Source: Ignavibacteria bacterium (GTDB lineage Bacteria; Bacteroidota; Ignavibacteria; Tepidaquicellales; Tepidaquicellaceae). From it: a stretch of 64,000 bases of DNA. How positions within the stretch are numbered: the stretch's first letter is position 1; every line of letters begins with the position of its first letter. The stretch covers positions 62,001-126,000 of the forward strand of contig JADJYU010000005.1 of the NCBI GenBank assembly GCA_016719565.1, read 5' to 3'. Shown here in pieces: positions 25,045 to 32,821 of the stretch. Made by a program: the position numbers and the translations under genes. Below the pieces are notes generated by a model, which saw only the letters and a program-made list of their open reading frames with translations, was not told the origin of the DNA and searched no databases.

Positions 25045-25143
25045 TATGACTGGGTTTGGGATTTTAAAACAAACGCGATAGAAGTTTCCGGTTCACCTTC
25101 AGTAAGGAGAGATCAGGTAATTAAAAGAATGTCGAAGGTTTAA
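25045..25143 (+). pseudogene. Detached 3' end of the P-loop gene
   Basis: An open stretch reading YDWVWDFKTNAIEVSGSPSV then RRDQVIKRMSKV and a TAA at 25141-25143. It continues the frame of the P-loop gene but has no start and lies after the PIN toxin. It is either the original C-terminus displaced by insertion of the TA pair or a partial duplicate. Confidence 0.8.
25046..25123 (+). repeat. 78-bp direct repeat, right copy
   Basis: Second copy of the 24075-24152 segment, two mismatches. It begins a few bases after the PIN toxin stop codon. Confidence 0.93.
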
Positions 25144-25276
25144 AAATTTACTGCGCTTAAGATTAAAACTTGCGCTGTCCTGATCCGGCACTTCAGATAA
25201 TATTTTGACTTCACACTATTTGTTCTGAAAATCAGATTAATAGACCAATCCCGAACTTATGCTTATGATTCATTCT

Positions 25277-25786
25277 TTATGCTGAATTAGTTTTCACACG
25301 TTCTCTTATTAAAGCCCGGTTAAGCTCAATCTCAGCTGCCTTCTCATTAAATGGTTTTTTGAAGTCAAATGCTGAGGGTCCGGAACCGTTATCATGCAGA
25401 TGCTCAAGTTTTTTGCAAGCTTCTTCTCTGGTTGGAATATGACCATCTTCGACCCACCATGCAACATATACTGGCCAATCGCCTTTTAAAAACCATTCAT
25501 ATCTGTGCTTTAAACCTTCACCGTGTCCCTTGCGATATGCAAACGCATAAACAGACTCAAGATCTTTCCATAGACTCAAAGTCGCGGCAACACAAGAATG
25601 TTTTTCTTTATCAAAAAATCTTGGCATAAATCGAGTGCCCCAATCTCCGGTATCAAGCCCAATAAAGCCTTCCGATTGCTTAGCCTCTTCAAAAACAATA
25701 TCCAGACTGTCAAAGAAACCGTTCATTCCCGGATGATCTTCATTTCCGTGTAAAATTCCAAATGTGTAAAATGCAATATGAGACAT
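25277..25786 (-). CDS. DUF3291-like protein
   Basis: A 169-residue cytoplasmic protein with the DUF3291 pattern: an opening HIAFYTFGILHGNEDHPGMNGFFD, a middle SLWKDLESVYAFAYRKGHGEGLKHRYEWFL (the W-x-S/D-x-E-x-x-x-x-F-x-Y segment) and WPVYVAWWVEDGHIPTREEACKKLEHLHDNGSGPSAFDF. Members are small ferredoxin-like, Dabb-related proteins of unknown function, sometimes near monooxygenases. No enzymatic motif can be assigned. The gene is isolated between the TA insertion and a TA fragment. Confidence 0.8.
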   Translation of the reverse strand: MSHIAFYTFGILHGNEDHPGMNGFFDSLDIVFEEAKQSEGFIGLDTGDWGTRFMPRFFDKEKHSCVAATLSLWKDLESVYAFAYRKGHGEGLKHRYEWFLKGDWPVYVAWWVEDGHIPTREEACKKLEHLHDNGSGPSAFDFKKPFNEKAAEIELNRALIRERVKTNSA

Positions 25787-25890
25787 GCTTTGATTCTAAC
25801 TATAATAAAGATTTGATTTACAAATTAAGGAATCAGATCTGTGTTTGCAATTGTAAATATTTTGTGTAAAGATTTAAACTTTCAATACAG

Positions 25891-25930
25891 TTGAATTGAA
25901 TGAAGACACTATTAACAAAGAAACAGAAAA
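25891..25930 (+). pseudogene. Fragment of an antitoxin gene
   Basis: About 40 bp nearly identical to 24549-24588 in the antitoxin gene (reads ELNEDTINKETEN and stops), with no start or remaining gene. It marks a second, lost copy of the TA locus 1.3 kb away. Confidence 0.75.
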
Positions 25931-25943
25931 CATTTAAAAGTAA

Positions 25944-25975
25944 AAGAGTCTCCGGACAAAACTCCGGAGACTCTT
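25944..25975. terminator. Terminator after the dockerin-type secreted gene
   Basis: A perfect 12-bp stem (AAGAGTCTCCGG and CCGGAGACTCTT) with an 8-nt loop, 29 nt beyond the stop of the 26005-28416 gene. It can also stop plus-strand transcripts. Confidence 0.88.
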
Positions 25976-26004
25976 AAGATTTTTTGTAAAAAGTGTATCT
26001 TAAA

Positions 26005-28416
26005 CTACGGTTGTATCACAGATACAAAATTAAAGCTGTTATTATCAACAATTCCGGCATCGCTTGCGTCAACAACCTGATCCCCGTTTACGTCAGTTAC
26101 AACATATCCTGACACAAAATTCAGGAGATCATTATCTACAAACCCAAAGTCTGTTACGTCAATTATGTTGTCTTTATTTACATCACCGCTGAATGCTGCA
26201 TACTTCAAACCTTTCAGTACGAGATTATTCCCGAAAGCCTGAGTAGCGGCAGTTGTAAAGTCATAGTCAAGCGTATCACCTGCGAAACTGTTTGTGGAAG
26301 CGCTCCATGTAGTTATTGAATTTCTATGGTCAACAACTATATAATAAGGAACACCGTTTGCCGTGTTATTAAAGATGAATGTGCCTTTCCCGTCTGAACC
26401 CAAAACAGCAGTAGCCGTGTCCGCCGGGGTATAAGGTGAAATTGCATTCCTTAGAATAACTTTTGCAGTATCACTTATCATAAAGTTAGCGCCATCATAG
26501 AATCCTTCTAAAAATGCTGTAAGATTAAGTTCCTGAGAGATAGGAGCCTGGAGTTCAATTACTGCGAAGTTTCCCTGTGACCCGGTAACACCGGTATAAC
26601 TACTTGTCCAGCAGGCGCTCATTAGTGTTCCGTAACCTCCGGTAGATGTTGAAATAGCATCATTTGTTCTGGATGTTCCGGTGAATCCGGTATGCCGCAA
26701 TTCAATAAGTACATTTCCGCCGGCATAAAACCATGGTGTGTTAAATGTAATCTCCGGACCGAATGCATTTGGAGAGCTGCCGAAAGTATAAGAGTTTGCC
26801 GGTATAAACAGCGAACCTGAACGAACCTGTGTCTGAGCACCCACAATATTATTTGCAAATGTTAAACTTCTTGCGCTTGGCTCAACACTCTCACTTAAAT
26901 ATATATCATAATTTGGAAATGTAACATCGGACAGCGGCCAGTTAGCGGTTGAAGATGCTGGGATTCTCATTTTAAATCCGGTAAGGTTTTTTCCTACAAG
27001 AGATGTAAGCTGACTTGCCTGTATCAGGAACTGATAAGTTCTGGCAGTAGTAGTAAGAGGGCCTGTGAATACTGCCGTTCCGGGAGTGTTCTGATAAGCA
27101 TTCGGGACAACCACTGAAGCAGAAGGCGGATTAACAGTCAAACTTTTGGTTATCGTGTCATTTGACGTGTTTTGATCCGTACCCAATTGAGTATAACATG
27201 TAATTGTATAAGCTCCGGGAGCAAAAGGTGTAAACAAATCAAAATTAACCGGAACACTTGTTAGTGAAGACAAGGAGGTAACCTGTTTTGTACTTGTGTA
27301 ACCTCCCGGAGAAATTGTCATAGTTACATTAAATGTTTGTGTAGCTGAACCAAAATTAGCAATCGTTGCCTGCGGGGTAATATTCGATGGAAACCCTATA
27401 ATTGCCGGGGGATTAGTTATTGACAAAGTACCTACATCATTGGTAAGTAACGGAGCCGGATTTTTAATGTCATATCCGGTGACTGCATAATTTTGCCAGT
27501 TCAGATACAAATAAACGTTTGAACCTACAACTTCCACTTCCGCACCGCCTGCAATTCCAATGTCAGGTCCGGTTAAATTGAATGTGTATGAGTTTGTCAC
27601 AAGTCCTGTTGCCAGACTTAATTTATGTAATACATTGAACGTACCTCCTGTAACACCGGATTGTGACCATACCCACAAAAATGCCTGTCCCGGTGTCGAA
27701 GCGCTGTCGAATGCAATACCATATTTTGATGTAGGAGTACCTGTAATCGTTCCTAATATAATACCATTAGTATCGCGGCATACAATGTCTGTATTAAAAT
27801 CACTGCTCCAGAATCCTTTTCTGTTTGGGTCCCAGGCAATTGTACGGTAGATAGCTCCGGTGTGAGTGTAAGTAGAAAGTGTGTTTCCTAAAGAGTCCAT
27901 TTTCTGAAGTATGTTGCCGGCTTTTCCGCCCCATATGTATTCGGTCCCCGAACCATCGGGAGCAACCGTCATATCCCGTATGGAACTTGTTGCCGAACCG
28001 CCTCCTCCCGCAGCATAATTTGTGTTTGAATCGGCTCGTGTACCGGGTCCGCCTCCGGGGCCGTCCGCATTATACCTGTAAAGAGTTGTTGCATTCCATC
28101 GATTCAAATAGAATTTGTTATTAAATCTGAGAGCGCCAACAGATCCGGCACTTACATTTGGAATTGTTGAAAAATTCCAGTTGAATATTGTCGCGTAAGG
28201 CCATCCAAAACCCGGAGTTGTGTCCGCCTGTTGCGACTGATAGCTCGAAGCGTCTGCTTCATAATCAGGATTTCCGGCTTCTTCCCATTGAATTAAATTT
28301 ACAGGTGCTCTGTCGTTTCTCGGATCAAAAAAGTTTGTTGGCAATGTTGCAAATGAATAAACAACCAGACAAACGAGTACAGCAGAAAGAAAAAAAGTAA
28401 GTGTTTTTGTTTTCAT
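26005..28416 (-). CDS. Large secreted protein with CARDB-like and dockerin-like domains
   Basis: An 803-residue secreted protein. A signal peptide covers about residues 1-25. Residues about 60-320 look like a beta-propeller or NHL-type repeat region (AWDPNRKGFWSSDFNTDIVCRDTNG, FDSASTPGQAFLWVWSQSG). A CARDB-like adhesion domain follows (QATIANFGSATQTFNVTMTI through SNDTITKSLTV, about 348-430), then a jelly-roll-like part. The last 60 residues contain two calcium-loop repeats, DVNKDNIIDVTD and DVNGDQVVDASD, the type-I dockerin pattern. It lacks the T9SS type-A sorting motif that its neighbours carry. Its export beyond the outer membrane is therefore unclear. Function unknown. Confidence 0.8.
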   Translation of the reverse strand: MKTKTLTFFLSAVLVCLVVYSFATLPTNFFDPRNDRAPVNLIQWEEAGNPDYEADASSYQSQQADTTPGFGWPYATIFNWNFSTIPNVSAGSVGALRFNNKFYLNRWNATTLYRYNADGPGGGPGTRADSNTNYAAGGGGSATSSIRDMTVAPDGSGTEYIWGGKAGNILQKMDSLGNTLSTYTHTGAIYRTIAWDPNRKGFWSSDFNTDIVCRDTNGIILGTITGTPTSKYGIAFDSASTPGQAFLWVWSQSGVTGGTFNVLHKLSLATGLVTNSYTFNLTGPDIGIAGGAEVEVVGSNVYLYLNWQNYAVTGYDIKNPAPLLTNDVGTLSITNPPAIIGFPSNITPQATIANFGSATQTFNVTMTISPGGYTSTKQVTSLSSLTSVPVNFDLFTPFAPGAYTITCYTQLGTDQNTSNDTITKSLTVNPPSASVVVPNAYQNTPGTAVFTGPLTTTARTYQFLIQASQLTSLVGKNLTGFKMRIPASSTANWPLSDVTFPNYDIYLSESVEPSARSLTFANNIVGAQTQVRSGSLFIPANSYTFGSSPNAFGPEITFNTPWFYAGGNVLIELRHTGFTGTSRTNDAISTSTGGYGTLMSACWTSSYTGVTGSQGNFAVIELQAPISQELNLTAFLEGFYDGANFMISDTAKVILRNAISPYTPADTATAVLGSDGKGTFIFNNTANGVPYYIVVDHRNSITTWSASTNSFAGDTLDYDFTTAATQAFGNNLVLKGLKYAAFSGDVNKDNIIDVTDFGFVDNDLLNFVSGYVVTDVNGDQVVDASDAGIVDNNSFNFVSVIQP

Positions 28417-28660
28417 TTCATCTCCTTTGATGAATTTAAGTTAGTTAATTTAGTTAGTTGGAAATATGTAAAGATAATTAGTCTAAAATTTCTAAGTCAG
28501 AATTTAACTACAAGGGATCGAAAACAAAATTTAAGGAAAAAAATAAAAAATTTTTTAAATTACAATAGAAAATGCAGGGTATGAATAAAATTTAACGTTA
28601 CAATTTCAGTTAACATATATTTAATAGGAGGTGAAGGCTTTAAATTGTCGTATAAAAATT

Positions 28661-29425
28661 TTTGCCGCGGTTGGTGTTGCTCCATCCACCAACCGCTATA
28701 CTTTAGAGATTCAGCAGAGATGGAAAATAAAATGCCTTATGAAAATTATTTTTTGCCGCGGTTGGTGTTGCTCCATCCACCAACCGCTATCCTTTAGAGA
28801 TTAAGCTGAGATGGGAAATAAAATACCTTATGAAAATTATTTTTCACCGCGGTTGGTGTTGCTCCATCCACCAACCGCTATACTTTAGAGATCAAGCAGA
28901 GATGGAAAATAAAATGCCTTATAAAATTATCCGGTAAGTTTTTTTTGCCGCGGTTGGTGTTGCTCCATCCACCAACCGCTATACTTTAGAGATTCAGCAG
29001 AGATGGAAAATAAAATGCCTTATGAAAATTATTTTTCACCGCGGTTGGTGTTGCTCCATCCACCAACTGCTATACTTCAGAGTTTAAGCAGAGATGGAAA
29101 ATAAAATGCCTTATGAAAATTATTTTTTGCCGCGGTTGGTGTTGCTCCATCCACCAACCGCTATACTTTAGAGATTAAGCTGAGATGGGAAATAAAATAC
29201 CTTATGAAAATTATTCGGAAAGTTTTGCCGCGGTTGGTGTTGCTCCATCCACCAACCGCTATCCTTTAGAGATTAAGCTGAGATGGGAAATAAAATACCT
29301 TATGAAAATTATTCGGAAAGTTTTTTGCCGCGGTTGGTGTTGCTCCATCCACCAACCGCTATCCTTTAGAGATTAAGCTGAGATGGGAAATAAAATACCT
29401 TATGAAAATTATTCGGAAAGTTTTT
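28661..29425. repeat. Eight-copy REP-like hairpin array
   Basis: Eight units of 91-101 bp begin at about 28667, 28758, 28849, 28950, 29041, 29132, 29230 and 29330. Each has a 10-bp inverted repeat, GCGGTTGGTG and CACCAACCGC around TTGCTCCATC, then about 60 bp of AT-rich spacer (CTTTAGAGATT...GAAAATTATT). Spacers are conserved rather than unique, so this is not CRISPR. Differences between units (extra CCGGTAAG or CGGAAAG blocks) group units 7-8 together. Two more copies of the hairpin occur at 34682 and 34774. No gene is present from 28417 to 30791. Confidence 0.92.
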
Positions 29426-29815
29426 GTGAACAATTTATATTTTGTTTATTGCTGTTAATTAATATTTAATTGTGGAAATGAACAAAGATGATATTCTAAA
29501 ATTCGGAGGGTATTATTTTATCAGTCAAACTCTTCCTTCGTTACAGAGGATGCGTCGTCACTTTCTGAAAACCATATAATTCCTGAAATTGGAAAAATGA
29601 GCATTCATACATTTCGGCGTTAGCTGGATGAAACAGCAAAATCCGCAGCTTCTACTTTACTGACTTCCCCAGTCCGTAACAATCAGGTAAAAAATATCCC
29701 GGATTCTTCCGGCTGTTACCTGAAATTTCAATTTTTTGAAATCTATTTCTATCTCTGTCCCGTTTTTTTGTGAAATATTTTTCACTTTTGAAAATTTTTT
29801 TCCATTTTCAGAAAA

Positions 29816-30303
29816 TAATTTTACATTCACACCATATAATTTTACATTCACACCATATAATTATACTTTCACACCACATAATTTGACTTTCACTCCTCAT
29901 AATTTGACTTTCACTCCTCATAATTTGACTTTCACTCCTCATAATTTGACTTTCACTCCTCATAATTTGACTTTCACTTCTCATAATTTAACTTTCACTC
30001 CTCATAATTTAACTTTCATTCCTCATAATTTGACTTTCACTTCTCATAATTTAACATTCACTCCTCATAATTTGACTTTCACTTCTCATAATTTGATTTT
30101 CACTTCTCGTAATTTAACTTTCACATCTCATAATTTTACATTCACTGAAAATAATTTCACTTACACATCTCTTAATTTGACATTCACTTCTCTTAATTTG
30201 ACGTTCACGTTTCTTTTTTTGACGTTCTCACTTCTTTGTTTGACGTTCTCACTTCTTTGTTTGACGTTCTCACTTCTTAATTTGACATTTACAATTCTTT
30301 GTT
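29816..30303. repeat. 21-bp minisatellite
   Basis: About 23 degenerate units of 21 bp. The central ones are near-identical (CTCCTCATAATTTGACTTTCA); the left end reads TTTTACATTCACACCATATAA and the right end TTTGACGTTCTCACTTCTTTG. Because 21 is a multiple of three, a long plus-strand frame stays open to 30665, giving a Phe/Leu/Thr/His-rich sequence with no credible start context or fold. The following 30304-30734 stretch is AT-rich with no recognisable gene. Confidence 0.9.
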
Positions 30304-30734
30304 TCATTTTCACTATTCATTTTATTGCTTCTCTCTTTCTTTTTTCAGTTATCAGAACTCTTAATTCAGTTTCTCCGACGCTTTATTCAGAATTTGCAGT
30401 CCTTTGTTTAATGTGTCCGACTATTCGCATCACATTAAGTATCCTTCATTTGATTTTACACTTTCTTTTCACAGCGTTATTATCTCTTTTTATCGGACTC
30501 TATATTTTTTGTTTTATTTTCAGATTTCATCTCTTCTACTCCGAATTCCTTAATTTCACCGCTCCTTATTATAACGAGATTTTATTTTTCCTTAGTTCCT
30601 CCCTGTATAATAATATACAAGCGGGAGACGTTCCCCGGAGCTTATACATTCCCACGGTTGGATGAAACAACTCTTTTAAAGCAATTAAAAATTTTAAATT
30701 ATAAATTTTAAATATGAAAATGCCAATTCAAATT

Positions 30735-30791
30735 ACTAACTACTAACTACTAACTACTAACTACTAACTACTAACTACTAACTACTAACTA
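30735..30791. repeat. Heptamer tract (ACTAACT) beside the YHYH gene stop
   Basis: About eight perfect units of period 7 (ACTAACT) that run directly into the stop codon of the minus-strand YHYH gene. On the coding strand the stop TAA is followed at once by TAGTTAGTAGTTAG. Confidence 0.92.
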
Positions 30792-32039
30792 TTACTTGAT
30801 CAGCAGCATCTTTTTAGTCTGTGTGGCTTCTCCCGTTACCAGAGTGTAATAGTAAATGCCTGACGAAAGTCCGTTCCCGTTAAATCTTACTCCGTAGCTT
30901 CCGGGTATTAACTTCTCTTTTAAAAGTGTAATGACTTCTTTGCCGGACGTTTCATAAACTTTCAAAATGGTATTGCCGGATTTATTTATGCTGAATTTAA
31001 TATTTGTTTCAGGATTAAAAGGGTTCGGATAGTTTTGATAAAGGTTTAGATCAATAGGTTCACTGTTGTTTTCAATTCCGGTTACAGGAATGTATTGAGT
31101 AACAGGTTCAGTAATTGTTATATGTCCGCCCGGAGGTGTATTTCCCGGTACGACCTCGCCATAAAAAGTAGTTCCGATAATATACGGAAATTCCGGATTT
31201 CCAAGTGAATCTATTGTAATGAAATATGCATAGATGCCGTTCGGATATTCCGGCGTAACGGAAAACCTTCCATTGTGCCGGTCCAGATCGAAGTTACTTG
31301 TTGCTGTCTCATAATCTTCAATAAAACAGCCCGATGGATATTGAGTACTAACTGCAGGTCCCCATTGATTAGCGGGCAGAACTGTTCCGTCAGGCAGGGT
31401 CGTTCTCACAGTAATATTTCTTTTTACAAATCCTGATCTCATTCTTCTGATCCCGCCGCTTCCGTTAACGTTTGAATATGCATAAGGACCGTACAGAGGA
31501 AATCCGTCAAACATATACCCAAGTATCGGAGAGTGCTTTGACGAATCGGGAGAGTAAAGTCTTTTCATGTTAATGTGATAATGATAAACACCGCCGGGCG
31601 CAGGATGACCTCCCGATGTATCGAAGCTCACTGCCTCGAAATACTGCGCAACTCTGTGCCAGATGTTCTGATTATTATAAGACATTGCATCTCCGGAATT
31701 GAAAAGCACAACTCCGTTTACAAGCACGCCGATCTGCCCGTTACCTGCCGCTGAAGGCGTCGGATCGGGAACAGGGAAACGCGCGATCTTAAATGTCCAG
31801 TTCTGATTAGCTGCCTGATTGGGATTCATAGCCCAGGGTCCTATATTGTACGAAGGAATGCCTGTGCTTTTTACATAAGAAAAATTTGCTGAATAAAAAA
31901 CCTGCTGTACATCAGCTAAAATTCCGTTGTAACCTGTAACACCTGTAATGTTTTGTTTCCAGGAATAGATCTCAGGAGTTATCTGAGCATTGGCAAATGT
32001 CACTGATAATACAATGAATGCAGCAAGAATGGTTTTCAA
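30792..32039 (-). CDS. YHYH-domain protein with T9SS sorting domain
   Basis: A 415-residue secreted protein. After a signal peptide (residues 1-18) lies a YHYH domain, identified by GGVYHYHINMKRL (about 155-167), NGVVLFNSGDAMSYNNQNIWHRVAQYFE, GYMFDGFPLYGPYAY and CFIEDYE...NGRFSVTPEYPNGIYAYF. The function of YHYH proteins is unknown. The C-terminal 80 residues (NLYQNYPNPFNPETNIKFSI...SGIYYYTLVTGEATQTKKMLLIK) form a type-A T9SS sorting domain, so the protein is probably moved across the outer membrane by the type IX system. The heptamer tract begins directly after its stop codon. Confidence 0.88.
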   Translation of the reverse strand: MKTILAAFIVLSVTFANAQITPEIYSWKQNITGVTGYNGILADVQQVFYSANFSYVKSTGIPSYNIGPWAMNPNQAANQNWTFKIARFPVPDPTPSAAGNGQIGVLVNGVVLFNSGDAMSYNNQNIWHRVAQYFEAVSFDTSGGHPAPGGVYHYHINMKRLYSPDSSKHSPILGYMFDGFPLYGPYAYSNVNGSGGIRRMRSGFVKRNITVRTTLPDGTVLPANQWGPAVSTQYPSGCFIEDYETATSNFDLDRHNGRFSVTPEYPNGIYAYFITIDSLGNPEFPYIIGTTFYGEVVPGNTPPGGHITITEPVTQYIPVTGIENNSEPIDLNLYQNYPNPFNPETNIKFSINKSGNTILKVYETSGKEVITLLKEKLIPGSYGVRFNGNGLSSGIYYYTLVTGEATQTKKMLLIK

Positions 32040-32062
32040 TTTACTTTTATTTATTTTTAAAA

Positions 32063-32434
32063 TTAATTTTTAAAGCTTTCCAGCAGTTTTGCATTCTCTT
32101 CGGAAAGACTCATGGCTGTCAGCTTTCCGTTATGATTGAATGCAATATGTTTCAGATCCGGGAGTGTATTAAAAACCATCGTAACTATAAGTGTACTGTC
32201 TTTATAAAAGCTCATTGAACCTGTCGAGACACAATAGATGTATGTAAACGGATCATAAGTTATTAAATTTTTTATCCGGCTCACATTTTTAAGATCATTG
32301 ATCTCAACTGATTTAATCTTGATCTTATTTGTTGAATCAAAATCCATCTTATAATCAAACTTGATCTTATTTGCCTGAGATATATCGGGAAGGTTGTCCG
32401 CCTTATAATTACTGCTGCAGGAACAAAAAATCAA
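32063..32434 (-). CDS. Small lipoprotein-like protein with a damaged 5' end
   Basis: A 123-residue protein opening IFCSCSSNYKADN, where LIFCSC looks like a lipobox. The only start before it is a TTG at 32434; further upstream the frame reads NYLIIFLL, hydrophobic as a signal should be, but contains no ATG and then enters a heptamer repeat with stops. So the original start was probably replaced by the repeat, or translation uses TTG with a very short signal. The remainder (residues 20-123) has no family I recognise; it resembles a small beta-strand-rich periplasmic protein. It lies 23 nt upstream of the YHYH gene on the same strand. Confidence 0.55.
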   Translation of the reverse strand: MIFCSCSSNYKADNLPDISQANKIKFDYKMDFDSTNKIKIKSVEINDLKNVSRIKNLITYDPFTYIYCVSTGSMSFYKDSTLIVTMVFNTLPDLKHIAFNHNGKLTAMSLSEENAKLLESFKN

Positions 32435-32449
32435 TAAAAATATTATTAG

Positions 32450-32508
32450 ATAGTTAATAGTTAATAGTTAATAGTTAGTAGTTAGTAGTTAATAATTAAT
32501 TGTTAATT
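32450..32508. repeat. Heptamer tract (TAGTTAA/TAGTTAG)
   Basis: About seven units of TAGTTAA or TAGTTAG starting right at the 5' edge of the lipoprotein-like gene. Further seven-base periodicity (ATTTGTA, ATTTGCA) follows at about 32545-32578. Confidence 0.9.
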
Positions 32509-32705
32509 GAAAATTGAAAATTGATAATTGACTATTGTCTCTTCATTTGCAATTTGTAATTTTTAATTTGTAATTGCAATTAAATATAAAGTTAACCGGC
32601 AATGAATTACTAACTGCTGAATTAGAAATAGATATATTTTTTTAAAGGAGACGGTATTTTAAACAAAACTATTTTATTTTTATACTTGTAATTTGAAAAT
32701 AGATT

Positions 32706-32764
32706 GCTAACTATTAACTATTAACTATTAACTACTAACTAATAACTATTAACTATTAACTATC
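32706..32764. repeat. Heptamer tract (TTAACTA)
   Basis: About eight units of TTAACTA or CTAACTA, 58 nt upstream of the FG-GAP gene. Between 32435 and 32821 I see only repeats and AT-rich promoter-like sequence. Confidence 0.9.
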
Positions 32765-32821
32765 AGAGAATAATTAGTTAAGTTATTTGTAAAGAATTTA
32801 TTTTTATAATTTAATGATCAA

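Noticed and set aside
29185..29376. Small ORF across two REP-like units
   Set aside because: It only reads the repeat spacer twice in different frames and has no gene-like features.
28661..29425. CRISPR-like regular repeats
   Set aside because: Spacers between hairpins are conserved copies of each other, unit length is 91-101 bp, and no cas gene is present.
29736..30665. 309-residue Phe/Leu-rich ORF
   Set aside because: It runs through a 21-bp minisatellite whose period keeps the frame open, then through low-complexity AT-rich sequence. No domain, signal or start context supports a gene.
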